64,000 nucleotides of DNA from Breviolum minutum Mf 1.05b.01 (GCA_000507305.1 DF239934.1:62001-126000), one strand, 5' to 3'; shown: positions 36,820 through 51,372, counted from the first letter of the stretch. Made by a program: numbers and translations. Notes: a model not told the origin generated them from the sequence alone.

Positions 36820-39800
36820 CTATGGATTCCAACATGCTTCCAAGAACTCCAACAGGTCATGAGGCATGGAACTGTCCCATCGAATCTTAACATGTGTGGC
36901 GTAAGGCTTAAGGGCCCGACAACTGCCAAGGCAGTCCAAAGCTCTTTGACCTCGGTCCACTGGAAAGAGAAAGATGTCGTGTCATGACCGTGTCATGGTA
37001 CATGGGCCCACCTAACTATGTTGTATACTGTTACTATAAGCTGGTAGCACTAGGTAGCACTAGACTAGAAAAACATAATAGAAATATATATGATAATAGA
37101 TAACTAAATTTATATAAATAGAAGGATCCCGGATGTCATGCCCCCGGAAACATATTGTATTCTGCACCCAGTGTTCTATGACTTTGCACCTCTCTGCGTG
37201 TTGTTTGGCCCCAACATACTCTGCTGCTGCAGGCCCAGCAAGGGGTCCCAGACAGCTTCGCCAGAAAGCTGAGATAGTTCTGGGCAGGACCTTGGTGACC
37301 ATGCCATGTTGGCCATGTTCAAACGGTGCCCTTGAGGTTACGCTTGCCACAAGCCAATCTAGATAAACATCTGCAACCTGACAACGCTAAGCCGAGCTAC
37401 TCATCCAGTGCCTGGCTGCATGGCGTGGGGGGTTGGGTGCATCTTTCATATGTACCAACAAATCATGCAACCATAGTAAGCCCACTTAGGTGCCTCCATT
37501 GGCAAGGAAAACGCTGCGAACAACGCCCCACGGGGGAAAATCCGACAAAATCCGTGCTTCTTTTGACATGTGTAAATAGATGAATTGTTTCGTCTATAGT
37601 CTCGTGTAAATTCGCTTTCTGTCTCTCTTATGAGCAGTGACTGTGATTTTCAACTTTCAATCATACACAAGTTCAAATCAATATTTAAGAACCCATTTTG
37701 AATCCTGTACTTGCCCATCTGAGTTGCTTTCCACATTTTGGTCAAAGAATTACCCCTTACATGAGCCAAACCACACACCCACGGCTCGGCCAAATGTGAC
37801 CAGGCTATCCTTCTTCTATGTGATTTGAATGTGGTGCATGTCTGGTTGGTGGCTTTCATGACAGAAAACAAACTACCGGTATAGTAGCATGAGCAAAGCT
37901 CAAGTATGTACGTGAGTAATGTAATGTACTGTAATGCAAAGTAATGCAATGTGTGTACATACATGAACAATCATGAACATATGTGTACATACATGCCCAT
38001 ACAGTCACATGTATGCATGCATGTACGCATGCACGGATGTACATGTAAGTAATATCAAGTGACAGTTTCCTCTCCAACACCCGGGGTTGGAGTCAACATC
38101 TAGTAAGGCCAAACAGTTGCAAACTCACCGCCTGCTACCACTGCTTCCTCATGCATCGCGACACAGATGGTGTGTTGTCCGATGTGATTCAAAACAAGCA
38201 TGTTCAAACAAACCCAAAAAATACGTGGATGTTCTATGATGTTCTCTGCCCCTTTCACTGGCAGATTCTCACACCTCCCTTCAATTCCACATCGGCCGAT
38301 TGCAGCGCCATTTCTTTTTTTGTCAGGATGGATTCAACGTCGTCCACGTGTCACCTGGCGTTCAGGTTTGGGGATGATTTGTGTGACTTTGGGAGGGATC
38401 TGCATGTTGTATCACAAATGCCAGATGCAAATGAACATCCTGAATCCCGAAGTGGTGGCAGTCCAAATGACCAAGATTCATCCGGTTTTTTTCCGCATCA
38501 TTTCGCTGGCTGCCAAGTCTCCCCCGATCCAGGGATTCTGTGATTCAACAAGGCCAGGTCAAGAATGCCGCTGTCTGGCAACAGATTTGACCCAAATTTG
38601 CAAGTCATATATACAACTCCGAGATCCAGTCATAATCTATTAGTATATAATAGAAGTTAAGACTCTCATGCGCCCCCGTTGGCACTTGGACTTCACCAGA
38701 TATTAAGTTGGTTGATTGGCATCTACACGGGCTCAATCTGCAGCTTTTGGAGGACCCCGTTGACCCCAGCTGAATGGGATTGAACCTGTTTACTCTCAAA
38801 CTTTTGAGGCAAGGACTATATAGATGGTCCGATCATATCTTATCCATGATCCTCACATTGTGACATGAAAAAATATGGTGGAATCTGCAAATGGCTTGGG
38901 GAAAGGCAATTGCCAATTGCCAATCCATCCAATCATCTTTCTTGACACTGTAATTCTGCCGTAAATGATGATGTCTGCTATCAAAACTCATGTCAGCTAA
39001 ATTTCCAGTCAGCTCATCCCACACGCAGAGGGGCAACAACATTGCAACACATTACCCTTAAAAGATCCTGACTGACATCCCAGTCATAGCATTCCGTGAT
39101 GCTTCGTTGGCCGAGTTTTGTCAGGGTTTTGGGAGATGTCACCCATGGCGAAAATTCAAGGTGTTGAGCAGCCTGGATTCAAATTCATTCAAATTCTAAA
39201 AGTCTATGCAGGAAATCGTCGGAAGCTCCGCATCTTGATTGAACCTATTGTATGACTATATTCTTACTGGCAGGCAATTAAGACAAAGTAAGTTTCCTCA
39301 AGCATCGCAATCACTCTACCCATTGTGAACGCGAAGACAACTAAGGAATTCATCTTACCCCAAGACTTCCAGAAGCTTTCTGGAAATGACATCTGTTTCA
39401 AACTGTTTTCCTTCCAAATGTCGAGGGTAGCGTGTGGACATCTGACCCCTTGTTTTGTGGCATCACGCAAGCACAACGGAAGGCAGGACATCTTCGTGAA
39501 TGGTCCATCACGGGGCAGGTGGTTGAAGGGTGTGTCTAGCATCCGGGAAAAAACATGGTAAAAAAAACATGTTGACTTGCAAGAAGTAAGTAAGGCACGG
39601 AGGTGCACTACTTGACTACAACATTGAGGCACGAACATTGCCATCGTTCACTGCTCCCCTTCAAACCATCGAGCGTTCCGCGATGGAACCTGTTGAATTT
39701 ATATGCACCCGTCCCTCCCGGTACTCCTCGGCACCGCGACTCCCATGACTCGCTTGGCCCTGGTGACGGAGAGCGGCATTAAAAATTCGACGGCGGAGTG

Positions 39801-40727
39801 CCGACACCAAAACCTGAGAAGGCAATTTATAATGCATGGCCCGCCGCCAGCCGGATTGACGTGATGACTTCAATGACTTCGACATAGTAGAAGTGTTATG
39901 CAAAGAAATGATGGGCCTGAGCCTTGAGAAAGATACGTATAGAAAATTTCGTATCATCTGACAGTTGGTCTGTGCGTTTTTGCTGGCTGTGGCCTGGTTA
40001 TAAATAGACCCAAAGAAAGGTGAGTGGGCTTTGCTTCGCAAAGTGCATCACTTGTTCGCCATAATGCTCCCAGGACCTTTCCTGCACGCGTGAACTGATC
40101 CAAGAGGCTTGAGCTTGAATGAACTATATATGAGATAGATATATATATATAGATATAGATATAATTATGTTTAACCATGTGCTTACATAGCACCTCCAAA
40201 TTGTTCCATCCTTCCGCACACAAGGGCAATCCACATGAAACCTCGCTACACAGGAGCTGCTGTCTGCCACCCTTGCCTTGCAAGATCTACCAAGTATCAT
40301 CTGACTATCTTGATTTGGACCCATTGACTTAGGTCACCTGGTCCCCCCAGTTGTGAGGGATGACATGGATGGAAAATCATCCGATGCAAAGATCATTGGT
40401 CGATCCTGAAAAGTGAGGTTTGCTGCATCCCATGCGCCGTGACCCAAATACACCTGCAAAATGCTGGCCACGGAAGGGAAGGAAACATGCAGGGGGAGCA
40501 CAGTGACACTAAATGACTTTCTTGGCCAACGGGAAAATGCTCTGTCATGCAGATGTGAAGATGTACAAAGATGTAACATGAATGAGTGCCTTCAAGACTT
40601 CCTGTCGTCCAATTAAGCGCCCTGGAACACTGTGGAACATGTTCCCTTCGCTCATTGAAATATCTCCCACCTGCGCCGCCACGACGACGCAGAGTTGGAC
40701 CAAAGGCAAACTCAAGCAGCAAAGCAC
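36820..40727 (-). CDS. Multi-exon gene(s), unidentified
   Basis: Exons 40727..40599 (VLCCLSLPLVQLCVVVAAQV..., GTCTTG), 40453..40338 (VYLGHGAWDAANLTFQDRPM..., GTGACC), 40271..40187 (VADSSSCVARFHVDCPCVRK..., GTAAGC) and 39813..39709 (VLVSALRRRIFNAALRHQGQ..., GTGCAT) join in one phase. Exon 39535..39359 (TPFNHLPRDGPFTKMSCLPL..., GTAAGA) follows but its phase is not settled. Exons 38785..38729 (VQSHSAGVNGVLQKLQIEP), 37268..37190 (LSGEAVWDPLLGLQQQSMLG...) and 36959..36820 (VDRGQRALDCLGSCRALKPY..., TAG stop) join in phase. This may be one gene or two. The Cys-rich segment (C-x9-C-x-C in exon 3) hints at an extracytoplasmic or metal-binding part, which is only inference. Confidence 0.5.
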
Positions 40728-41472
40728 CTGGGGCGTCGTGGGCCGCAGGTTTGATTTGCCAGGCTAGGAGCTGAATGGCTTGAAAATGTTCTATATATAA
40801 GTCACAACATGTTCTATATATACTTGTGGGTGTTGTTTTGCAGTGTTTACACTCTAGTCTTCTGATCGTTCACTCTTCTGTTGGGGGGTACGGGTCCGGT
40901 CGGTGAGCCCTGTAAATTTCAAGCCAATGAGTGAAGATGTGCCAGGCAAAGCGAAACATCATTCAACTTCAACTGATCAAATCAAAGTCATTCATCAATT
41001 CATCATCAATCTGATGGTGAAGTCAGTCTCATATCCCAGCGACAAACCAATCAACCCACAAACGAAGCAAAAGCAGAAGTCCGCTAAGGGAAAGTTGGAC
41101 ACCTTACCAGACACCTTGAGGAGAGGCGCTTTCGGCTTCATCGGGAGGTTGCAAGCGAAACAAACCTATCAAATGTGTCCTCAAATTGTATGGAACATAT
41201 TATGCCCATATGCATATGCATCTCAAACACAACTCCTCAACTCTCATACTAAAAAGTCGTCCGCATCCTTCCACAGTATCCGAAGCCTCCCATTTTGCAC
41301 GTATGTGATATTTGCCTTCTACCTCTCTACAAACGGTAGTATGTGTACGTAAATACACGTCTATACTACATATACTTTGACTTGACCAATACATATATAT
41401 AATGTAATATGATTATAAAATGCTAAAATTTGAAATGTAAGTTCGCTTCCTAACATTCCCATGTTAAAGGCC

Positions 41473-43421
41473 TCAGCACCACGTTCCAATCAACGGGGCC
41501 CAGGACCTTGGCAGTGTTGTGCCCTGGACCTCTCGCACGAGGCCGATGATCTTGGCAGCCACCTGTCACTGAAACGGACGGATGAGAATGTATGAAGTGC
41601 GGGAGGAAAATGCAGTTGCTGTCTATCTATTTAATGCAACGTAAGACAATACTGTTTAATCTTGAAATCAACATTATGTAATCATGTATACATGTTCGTG
41701 CCGTTCGAATTATCAGTTTCTCTGTATGCTATGTACAAGTGGGTCATTTTGCTTGGATTTCAAGATGATTTTGCACAAATAATTCAATATTCAATGATAT
41801 CTACATATAACATAAATATATTACTACTACATATTTAGGAAAGAGATGAATAAATGCAGCATCTGCATATTGTCAAAATTACTATCATAAAAAAAACGGT
41901 ATCTTAAGACGCGTCATCTGAGGTTGAATATCACTTCAAGCACCAAACAAGAACTTTTCTCAGGCACATTGTGGTACATACACCCTTCCCGAGGCAGGAT
42001 TACGGTCTTTTTCCAAAGCGCAGGGTTCATTGGCAGTAGCCATCTCCAACTGTTTTTGCAGCTGTGCTCGTTGGCGTCTAAGACGCTGCAGGCACTGCCC
42101 CTCTTGCTCACCTCAATAACAGGGCTAAGATGGGCTAAGGCTATGTACAGGTGATGAGAACAGAAATAATCGTAGAGGAAGGGACATGGCTCCGCTTCCA
42201 AGAATGGGACGTCCAAAAACATGCAATACACCATCCATTTTGCTTGTGACTGGCGACGACGTCAGTTGTTTCACTTGTGCCTAGTATGACACCTGGTATG
42301 ACACGCCACCCCCCACCTTCGAAGTCTTGTGTCTCTGGCTCAAGCTCAGCACATTCCTGGAAATGACATTGGAAGCACTGGGCTGTGTACTGCTGCACTT
42401 CAACGGCAAGAAATCCTTACGATATGCACAACCTTAAATGAAGCGATTGACTCTATAATGAATCTTATACTTCCCACTGTGGAGATAGGCATCCAATACC
42501 AATCACATGTTCTCAGAATCTCCACATTTTGATGCTTTCAGTCCAAGGATCTTGTGCCAATCTCCTCAATTCCAGCTCTTGGCGCTCCTGCGAGCTTGCA
42601 TGGTGCAGAAACCCCACAATGTCCATACCAATTTCCTACCAATCGATAAGAAGATATAGAGTACTAAGCCTTACTAAGCTTCAATCCTTTCCTCTAAAAC
42701 GAACAGACCCATAAAATGTCATATGAACGATATGAAACCATGTCGCTTCTTAACATCCTGTGACCCGAATCATAATCTCCTTCAATCGCAGTAGCTGCTC
42801 CAAATCCTTCAACTCGCACAAGTCTTCCAACAGCTTCTTGGCCTCTTGGATAGCTTCCATGACTGCCTTGTTGCAGTTGCTGGAGGCCACTGATGCCTTC
42901 TCTAGGAGCTCCTCAACTTGGTCAAGCCTAAAAAAACCAAGAAAAAAACAGTAAAACACACAGAGGCGACCGTGCAAATCAATGCAAATCAGCTATCATC
43001 GAATCATCGAATCATCGGCTCCTTCTGCTGTTGCTTCCTCTGCTGCAAGTGCCGCAACTTGCGTCGCTGCTCCGCAAAGTCCTCGACTGCGTTGGACAGC
43101 TCCGCTGCCAAACCGCTGAGGTCATCTGCCAAATCCACACGGTTGAAAGGGGATGATGATCTGGATGGGATGGGACAAAACATGTACAGCATCTTCCCGG
43201 CTCCTTGAAGTCTTATGTCGTGATTATATACAATTATGCTGGTATATTCAGGTTGTAATGCGGGAACTAAGACTTCCAAATAAACCTTTCACTGTTGTGC
43301 TGGCCGGAGGTTGGTCGCCTGGTTCAGCATCTGGCGTGCTCACTGCTGGAGCGGCCGGTGCTGCCGTTTGGAGGGCGAGCTGTCGTAGAGCTTCGGAATG
43401 GCGCATCAAAGGAACCGTCAT
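41473..43421 (-). CDS. Coiled-coil protein, complete seven-exon gene (277 residues)
   Basis: ATG 43421, stop TGA 41473. Exons 43421-43291, 43160-43020, 42927-42765, 42635-42536, 42397-42317, 42111-41984 and 41562-41473 add up to 834 bases with every junction in phase. Donors are GAAAGG, GCCGAT, GTCACA, GCATCA, GTGGGG and GTGTAT; acceptors all AG. An in-frame TGA precedes the ATG. The N-terminus is Ala/Pro-rich; residues about 50-230 are helical and heptad-like: LADDLSGLAAELSNAVEDFA, LDQVEELLEKASVASSNCNK, AKKLLEDLCELKDLEQLLRL, and LQRLRRQRAQLQKQLEMAT. A small Cys patch (CFQCHFQEC) interrupts. No catalytic domain; structural or scaffold role is a guess. Confidence 0.7.
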
Positions 43422-43499
43422 TGCACATGACCATGGCGCTCACTTAAGAAAAACAAGGGGCAATAAAATTATCCAAAAATGTCTTCAAATGAAGGTATA

Positions 43500-45150
43500 A
43501 ATTTGTCTGGTATTGCCATTAACATCCATTAACGATAGTCTCGTGATTGACAAAGAGTCGTCGCTCACTTTTCCTGAAACAAGAATCCCAGATGTCTCAG
43601 ATCTGTTAAGGATAATAACGCATCTTTTTGATGCAACCTTGAGATCTTGATGCTGGGCGGAGATCTGCATGGTGTTCTACTACTGCAATCTACAAGAATT
43701 GGATCGCAAATCACAAATCACAACCAAACTTGATTTCTTCAGCTCCATTCTGACATTGTATTTCTTTGTCACCCTTCGGATTTTGAGCAGAATGGCATGC
43801 AATGCAGAGAAAAATGCAAGGCTTCAAACCCTTTTCCTGAGAACCCATGGAAGCGAGATAGGGCACATACGCTAGGACAAAGACATGAGAATCTGCAGTG
43901 TGACACAAATGATCAACTGATCCCAGCATAACCTGCATCATCCTTCTAGAATAGATCTCGTGCATAAAATATTACTTACTCAGATAGAAGTCAAAACTTT
44001 ATTTTAGATTATCAAATTCTTTCGTGGGTCAGGCCACAAGTACAACAATGCTGTCTCTGAAAGCTCCCAGTGCCCTCCCCGTACCAGCACCACAGACAGT
44101 GCCTGGTGTGGCATCTGCTCCTGATGAGCAAGAAGAGTTAGAAGTCTCATGTGTTCCCACTGCAAGTCCAACATTACACCAACTGCACTTGGACAAACGG
44201 TACTGTACATTGCATTTTTACTGTGTATCTACGTATATGCCTACAGATAGATATACACGTATAAGTCATGAAACGTTATAAGTATTTGTTATGAGGTTCA
44301 TTTCCTGTCTCTCCCCTCACATTCTCCCAAGTCAGAGGTTTCCACAGTCGCATCAGGTCCTTCAGGATCTTCTTCTCACATCCTGCAGTGATGTGGGGTC
44401 TGGAGGTTTGTTCTGGTAGTGCTAGATGCAACAGCAAGAAGTTGCCATGATTTGTGGATTTTTCTCCCCGGGAGGCAATTTATCTTGCATCCCATCGGTC
44501 CTGCACCCCATCGGTGCTCAGCGATTTCTGGATATCGTGCCTGCACCAACCAGAAATAACCTTAGCCAAATCCCGAGGCTGTGCTGATGAAATCTAGGGG
44601 TGAAATCAATCGTCCGCACGATTCGAGGTAAACAGCCCAATGCAATGGTCGCCTTGCTTGGTACTGCCATGCTCACCAAATCCTTGTGATTGGATATGAT
44701 TGGATGTTAGGGATGTTGGATTGTTGCATGCTCTTTGCTTTTTTCCATGATGTTCACTTTTTCCATCTGAACTTCCCGAGCCTCAGGGTTGCTGAGTCAC
44801 GCACCAATCACAATCACAGTGTACCTGATGCCACTCAGCTCAGTCAGAAAACTATTCAGAGGTCGGCTGTATAGAAAGTTCGACATCGTTCAAGTTCTAT
44901 ACGGAGTATGGGACTTCATAGTGATCCAAGAACGGAAATCAACAGATTTATGAATGGCCTTTATAAAAATCAATTCTGGGCACGTGCTGGGGGGGGACCA
45001 AGGCACACTCAACCAAGGCACACTCAACCCAATAAGAGCACTCACTCAGTACCGCAAATACAGTAAGGTTTCATGGAAATTGCATTCACTTACCGTTTGG
45101 ATTTTTTAATCTTCTTTCCAGCCCTTGCTGACATCTCGCGATTGCGATAG
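43500..45150. other. No gene supported
   Basis: No splice-bounded coding stretch that I trust. Confidence 0.4.
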
Positions 45151-45333
45151 CTAGTTGCAACCAAGCATCAAGACAGTCCACAGCACGCAGGCATTGAAGA
45201 TGGGCACAGCAATCCAGATTTCAGCCATGTGACCCGCATAGATCCTCTCCGGATCCATTAGCTGCTTGAACGTGGCTGGGAGTTTCTCTTTGGCAGTGGC
45301 ATCAAGAGCTGTAGTCGGTGACCCCGTGCAACC
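45151..45333 (-). CDS. Candidate terminal exon with a membrane segment
   Basis: After TTTGGAAACAG the frame reads KEKLPATFKQLMDPERIYAG and HMAEIWIAVPIFNACVLWTV, ending in TAG. Third codon positions are rich in G and C. One hydrophobic segment lies close to the C-terminus. It may belong with exons upstream at 46.8-47.4 kb. Family not recognised. Confidence 0.5.
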   Translation of the reverse strand, partial: GCTGSPTTALDATAKEKLPATFKQLMDPERIYAGHMAEIWIAVPIFNACVLWTVLMLGCN

Positions 45334-45557
45334 CTGTTTCCAAACGTTATGTGTACAGCAGCCGCGGGAAACAATAAAATCATGGATGGACGCAATGGAC
45401 AAACATGCGTCCAATGTCTCTCGACGTCCTCCAGGGAAGGGTCACGAAGTCATAGGCGAATGCATACGACACGACCTGCTCCGAGGCTATTTGGGTGCCG
45501 TACTAGACAAAGGGCCATGTTCTGTTTCTCTGGCCGCGTGGCCATGTCTAGCTTCTA

Positions 45558-45917
<360 letters not shown>

Positions 45918-46807
45918 GTATCTTTCTTATAAAGGTATCCCTGAATTGTTTTTGCTTCTATTCCTTCCCAGGCACGCCATGATATGTCATGATAATCTCA
46001 CATAGGAATATTAGGAAAGTCCTCCTTTCAGCTTTCCACTGCAATTTTGTTGCGGAAGGGGCCAGCTATCCGTGGCTATCCGCTCACGGGCTCATCAACA
46101 GAAATGATGAAACCTGTATGCCCTTCCAAATTCCATGGCCACTCCTGAACCCTGGCTCCTAAATACATGAATGCATAACTCAGAAAAGCTAGGGCAATCT
46201 GACTACCAGGCTTCCCAACAGCTGCTCCTGTCATCGCATGTGTCCTGCGCCCGGGCGATCAAACGTCATCAATCAAGAAGGGCAAGGTTCATGAGGGAAA
46301 GCACTAGCACCAACATCCTCATTTTGCTATTGACCTGTTGGCATGAAGTGATCCTTCAACTTGCTTCAACATGTTCCGTATATTTTGCATTATTTTGCAT
46401 TTTGGTGAAGGAACTACCATATGCTCAAGGGGGCCAGATGGCCCCTGGAGCTTCAGATGCAAGCCGGGAATTCATCACCAAGCCTTCGTCCATGATTGTC
46501 AGTTTTGGGTTTCACATTCAATTCAACCGGCATATGTAGCAGAACTAGGAGTCGAATTTGCCCATATATCTCCCACGTGTTTGTCTCCATCCCTCCCGTC
46601 ATGAAGGTGATACAGAGTGGACCAATGTAGGCGAAGCATAGCAAAAAACCATAAGCCTTAAAAGTGGTCTGCCAATGGCTGGGCAGTCAGGAAGGCAACA
46701 AAAAGGCACAAACACAACCAACAAAAATTTGGTAATAGATTGAAATTGAGAGGGACCAATCTCAATCTTTTGGGTAAATGGATGCTTAAATGGCAATCAT
46801 CCCACAC

Positions 46808-47445
46808 CTCGCATCATGGTATTCCTTGTTGTTGCCAAGGAGCCATGGCCATAGATTCTGACAGCATCACCCGCCTTCAGTAAAGCTCCAGGGCAGAGGT
46901 CACAGCTGGATGAGTATGGAATAGTCATGATGCAATCATTGCTGCAAGCATCCACTGGGAATGCAATGGCCTCAAAAAACGTATACAGTACTTACAAATA
47001 CCTATTATACAGCAGATACTCGGATACTTACAAATCCATATGATACAGAAAATGGCCGAAAATCAGATGCAATTTTGGCTCCGGCTCACCAGCGGATTCC
47101 CAATCTTCCCAGCAAATCCGTGGGGACTCAGGGATCCCACCAGCCACCATGCAGTGGAAAGCCACGTGTCCAATGCACCTTTACCTGGAAAAGTCTCAAA
47201 CAGGCCATCTCTGGTTCCATGGAGTCGGCAAACTTATCTATCTTATCTGAACTGAATGATCATATGCTTAGCTGCTAAGCTGCTAAACTGTGCTACAAAC
47301 TAATAGTTGAATGCATCTATTCATTTTGTTGAATGCCCGACTGTCTCTCTGTCAATATTTGTATGCTGATATTTGTGGCAGATCTTTCCACAGTTCTCAG
47401 CCTCCGCTACACAGGCAGCTGCCACGGCAGCAACGGAGTTGGGAC
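46808..47445 (-). CDS. Three exons of an unidentified gene
   Basis: Exon 47445..47380 (after CCTTCAG) reads PNSVAAVAAACVAEAENCGK and ends at a GC donor (GCCACA). It joins in phase to 47184..47090 (after TTTCCAG; KGALDTWLSTAWWLVGSLSP..., donor GTGAGC). Exon 46905..46808 (after TCATCCAG; CDLCPGALLKAGDAVRIYGH..., donor GTGTGG) is nearby but its phase does not join directly. Probably a membrane protein from the WLSTAWWLVGSL stretch; not identified. Confidence 0.5.
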
Positions 47446-48058
47446 CTGAAGGCAAGTTTAATAGCAAGGTCTGGTTCAGTGTCGCACTGGACCGAATGGG
47501 TCCCCTGCAGTACCCCGGCAAGTCTTTAAAGCACACAAACAAACAAAGAAAAACAGCAAAGATCTCCAAACTAAATCCTGGGCATTCGGGCTGAAGGCAA
47601 TGATGATAGCTGTAGCATGCATCCATCTCGGCCAACAGCAGGAAGCTTGGGTGTATATAGAAGGGTCGGGACATAGCTGGCGGGGCTCACCATTTGGAGA
47701 GTGTCACATTTTCATGTTCATCTGCGCTCCGATTTGGTACCGCACTTGAGCATGAACTGACTGGAACTGACCGTTTCATTCAGAAATCTCATCAAAATCA
47801 TCGTTGTCTCATCCTTCAACAACTACGGTAGCAAGTAGGGTTCTGGAGCATGCACTTGGCTGACATGCGGCATGCATCTACGAGCCCACAGGAATTTTCC
47901 AAAATTGCGCAACCGACCTAGAAGATTGGAATCTGCAACAGGCTTGTGCTTACAACAAATTTACCGAATGATCACAATGTGACCTTTGATGTGTAAATGC
48001 GCTCCCACACTGCCCAAATATCCCCACGCAAAGCATGACATCAGCCAGGTCTACCCAC

Positions 48059-48126
48059 CTGAACCAGCCAGTGCTGGTGTGGAAGGCACGAGCCACAAGG
48101 CCAATATCCTGCCGGTCTGGAGATGT
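48059..48126 (-). CDS. Candidate exon, unidentified
   Basis: Reads TSPDRQDIGLVARAFHTSTG between an AG acceptor and a GTGGGT donor, with G/C-rich third positions. Confidence 0.4.
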
Positions 48127-49772
48127 CTTAAAAGCTTGAAACGTCACATATGTACAACACAAACATAACATAACATGGCATAACATATAACATGTCTTCC
48201 TACTCAAGGAGATACTTCGATATACTTCAATTGTTTGGATCCGCCGCTCGTTTGGAGGTTGAATGTCACAGAGTCACACGTTTTGCCTTTCGCTTAACGG
48301 CAAAACGGGTTTGCGTTTTTTTTGTCAAGAAGCTGCCGTGCAAAGCCTACATGGGCTTCAATTTGAAAACGAGTTATTTGGAAAAAGCTCGAGAGCCATG
48401 ATGAAACATGTGGCTTAGTTAGCATTGATAGCAGATGTAGCAGATTTTATCATTTGGGTTGTGGCGAGCCGACGAGGAAATTTTGAAACACTTGCTTTCC
48501 ACGCTTCTCACAATGCTCACCACTTTGTACAGGTTGGATCTTAGGATAGCAAAGAACGCTTCAACTGGGTTGCTTACATGAATTTGGAATGTACCTATGG
48601 CGGGGTCAGGTTTCAGGAAGGCCCAAAAGGTACCTTTGTCGTTGTGTATCATCTCCCTTCCATATGACCAGATTGATGCACATTGACGCAATGATTTATT
48701 CGCAATGCGAACATATTGCAAATTGCGACACTTAGAGCATCAAGTGATGGAAAGTCGCATGCCCAACGATCCCAACAGGCACAGTTCAAGGTCCTTAAAA
48801 AGAACGTTGGCTGACAGGAGCAAGAACAGGCCCCGTAGGATGAGACGTGTCACCTGATCGGATGTTGAAGGGATCCTCAAAGCTCCACAGGAATCGGAAA
48901 TAGCATGAAACAACCTGAGCCAATCTCGGTCGCCAATATATAAAGATAAATGAAGATACATAAAACATGTACGTCAGACTCGGCCTACATATACAACGAT
49001 ATACAATGCCTTTGTCTCTCTCTCCAATGCCATCAGATGTCCCTACAGAGGGGACGTGAGCCCAAATTGTAGGGCAACCCATTTATGCCTCCTGCTGGTA
49101 CATCTCACATCTCCCCGCATTGTCACACCATTTGCCTTCACATTGGATGGTCCCTCACGCTCCTGAAGCATTCAGAAAGGGATCAACATCAGCATCGTAA
49201 ATCGTAACATTATCTTCTTCATCAGCAAAATCATTAGTGCGATAAACACCGTCACCATAGGACGCAACCAGTCCCAATCTTCTGTATCCTTAGAGTGTGC
49301 ACCTGTTGGAAAACTACGACTGAAACATGAAGTCGCACCCTACAACGCTGTATTCTGACCCCGGCCTTTTGCAAGGTTCCACTTGTCTTGAGCAAGGGAT
49401 CATCCAACGCCTGCGGACATGCCCTCTTTGCGACTGCGTTCATGAAAATGAAGGTGCTGTGACTGTGAAGTGAAAATGTCTGAGAGCAGCAGCCCAATCA
49501 TAGACCCGCACTCCACAAGACAAATGTGTGCAAATGAGCAATGAAAACCAAACATCCACAAATCACCGAAAAATGCAAAGGACCACTGCTCGCTTGAGCT
49601 CAAGCGTTTCCAACCACTGGGCACAGCAAACCAAAGACACGATACCTCATTCCCATTCCTTTTCCGGGGCCCTCGCCAATGTAATTGAAGATTCAGGGAC
49701 ACTAGAGTGTACAGTGCTCGACTAAAACATACTAAAACCAAGTTTCATTCATTTCCTGCAAGGCCTCTCAAC

Positions 49773-49906
49773 CTCCCTGTCTCTCCCGGTGTCCCCGCCC
49801 AGGCGGTGGCGATGAATTTCAAGGCTGCAGCAAGAATGGCCAAAGACAGGGGAGGGCGATACCTTGCAGGTTGTAGTGGATGATGTCGAAGGAAGGCCCT
49901 CGGGGA
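49773..49906 (-). CDS. Two small candidate exons, unidentified
   Basis: 49906..49863 (PEGLPSTSSTTCK, donor GTATCG) and 49824..49773 (LKFIATAWAGTPGETG, donor GTTGAG). Both follow AG; the junction between them is out of phase, so at least one border is wrong. Confidence 0.3.
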
Positions 49907-50655
49907 CTGTGAATAACACAGCAAACTTGCGAACTATGTATCGATATCGATTCGTAGCTCCCCTCCTTGCATAAAATTAAAGAGTGTTGCGCTATATTGC
50001 TTGCATCATGTCAAAAATACACTGCATGCAGCGCACGAAACATCAGAAAACCCAAAGGACTGGATAATGGCAACAGCTCCCTTGAAGTCACTTCCCCAGT
50101 TGCTTTTTGCAACGACTCAAATGACTCACCTGGAAATTTTGGAGGAACTGTTTAACCTCTGAGCACGATCCAAGAAAACATCAAAAAGAACGAGGCACAA
50201 AGGGTCCACCAAGTCAGTCTCCAACGAAAACATGAGGTCTAAATCTACACTGTGGCTATCTGACGTGTCACCACAAAACACTGAAACACAGGCTGCCTGT
50301 GTCTAACACCTTGATGCGATTGCAACTTGTTAGAAATAAACTTGTTAGAAATAGCAAAAAAAACACATGCATGGTCATGCCTGCCTTGAGGTGTATTTTC
50401 AAAGAATCCATGTCACATATATGTCACATATAGAATCTAGACTGAGATTTCATTAGCGCTTTCGCTTTCAAGTCTGCAATTGATTGGATCGTCCTATGCT
50501 AAAAAAGGGGCTCCGCTCAGCTCCCTGGCTTTCTCTCAGCTGCGAGCCACAGGACCAGCGGCACCGCTGTGAAGGGGGGGTGGGTTGACCAATCAAGGTA
50601 GAATCATCACCCCAATGGTATTTCTTTGGTGTGACCCTTTGCTGAAAACTCAAAA

Positions 50656-50656
50656 A

Positions 50657-50732
<76 letters not shown>
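50656..50732. repeat. (GAT)n microsatellite
   Basis: About 25 GAT units. Confidence 0.95.
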
Positions 50733-51372
50733 CCAAAATTCTGTTAGCCAGCCCAGATTTGGAGGAATCCAGCTCTAACAGACTTCTTTGAAAGAAGCGC
50801 CTGAGTCACAGCGCCACTGTTGGTCATGCCGAACATCTGCAGTCGGACCTGGGGCTCTCAGCATGACTGCTGTTGACTTGTACACGGTGGTCGCGTGGCT
50901 TGGAGTTTAAGATGTTCATGCATCTGCGTCATATTGAACATGTTCAAAAATAGTACTATCAAATGAATAATATTGAATTAAATCAAGATCATTCAAGATC
51001 AAACCTTTGATTTTTATAGATCAATGCTGTGATCAAAGCAACTTTCACCAGCTACGTGGTTTCAACATGTTCTGAGCACTTCTCAACAAGTATTGGCATC
51101 AACAGCTTCAAAGTCAATCGTCTCCTGACTAGCTGGGGCATCCAGCTGCTGCAGTCAAGCCGGGCCTTGTCCTTGGGGCAGTTGCGCGCAAGTCCTGCGG
51201 TACATGTGTTGGTGGCTGTCCCATCTTTTAAACATTGCTGTGATTGCAACAGCTTGCAACAAAGAAGATATATATAATAAATTTGAACAGAGGCACATAG
51301 AAGTGATAGAAGAAATACTAATCAACAATAAATAAATAATACTATACATAAGTACATCTAATTACCATTGGA

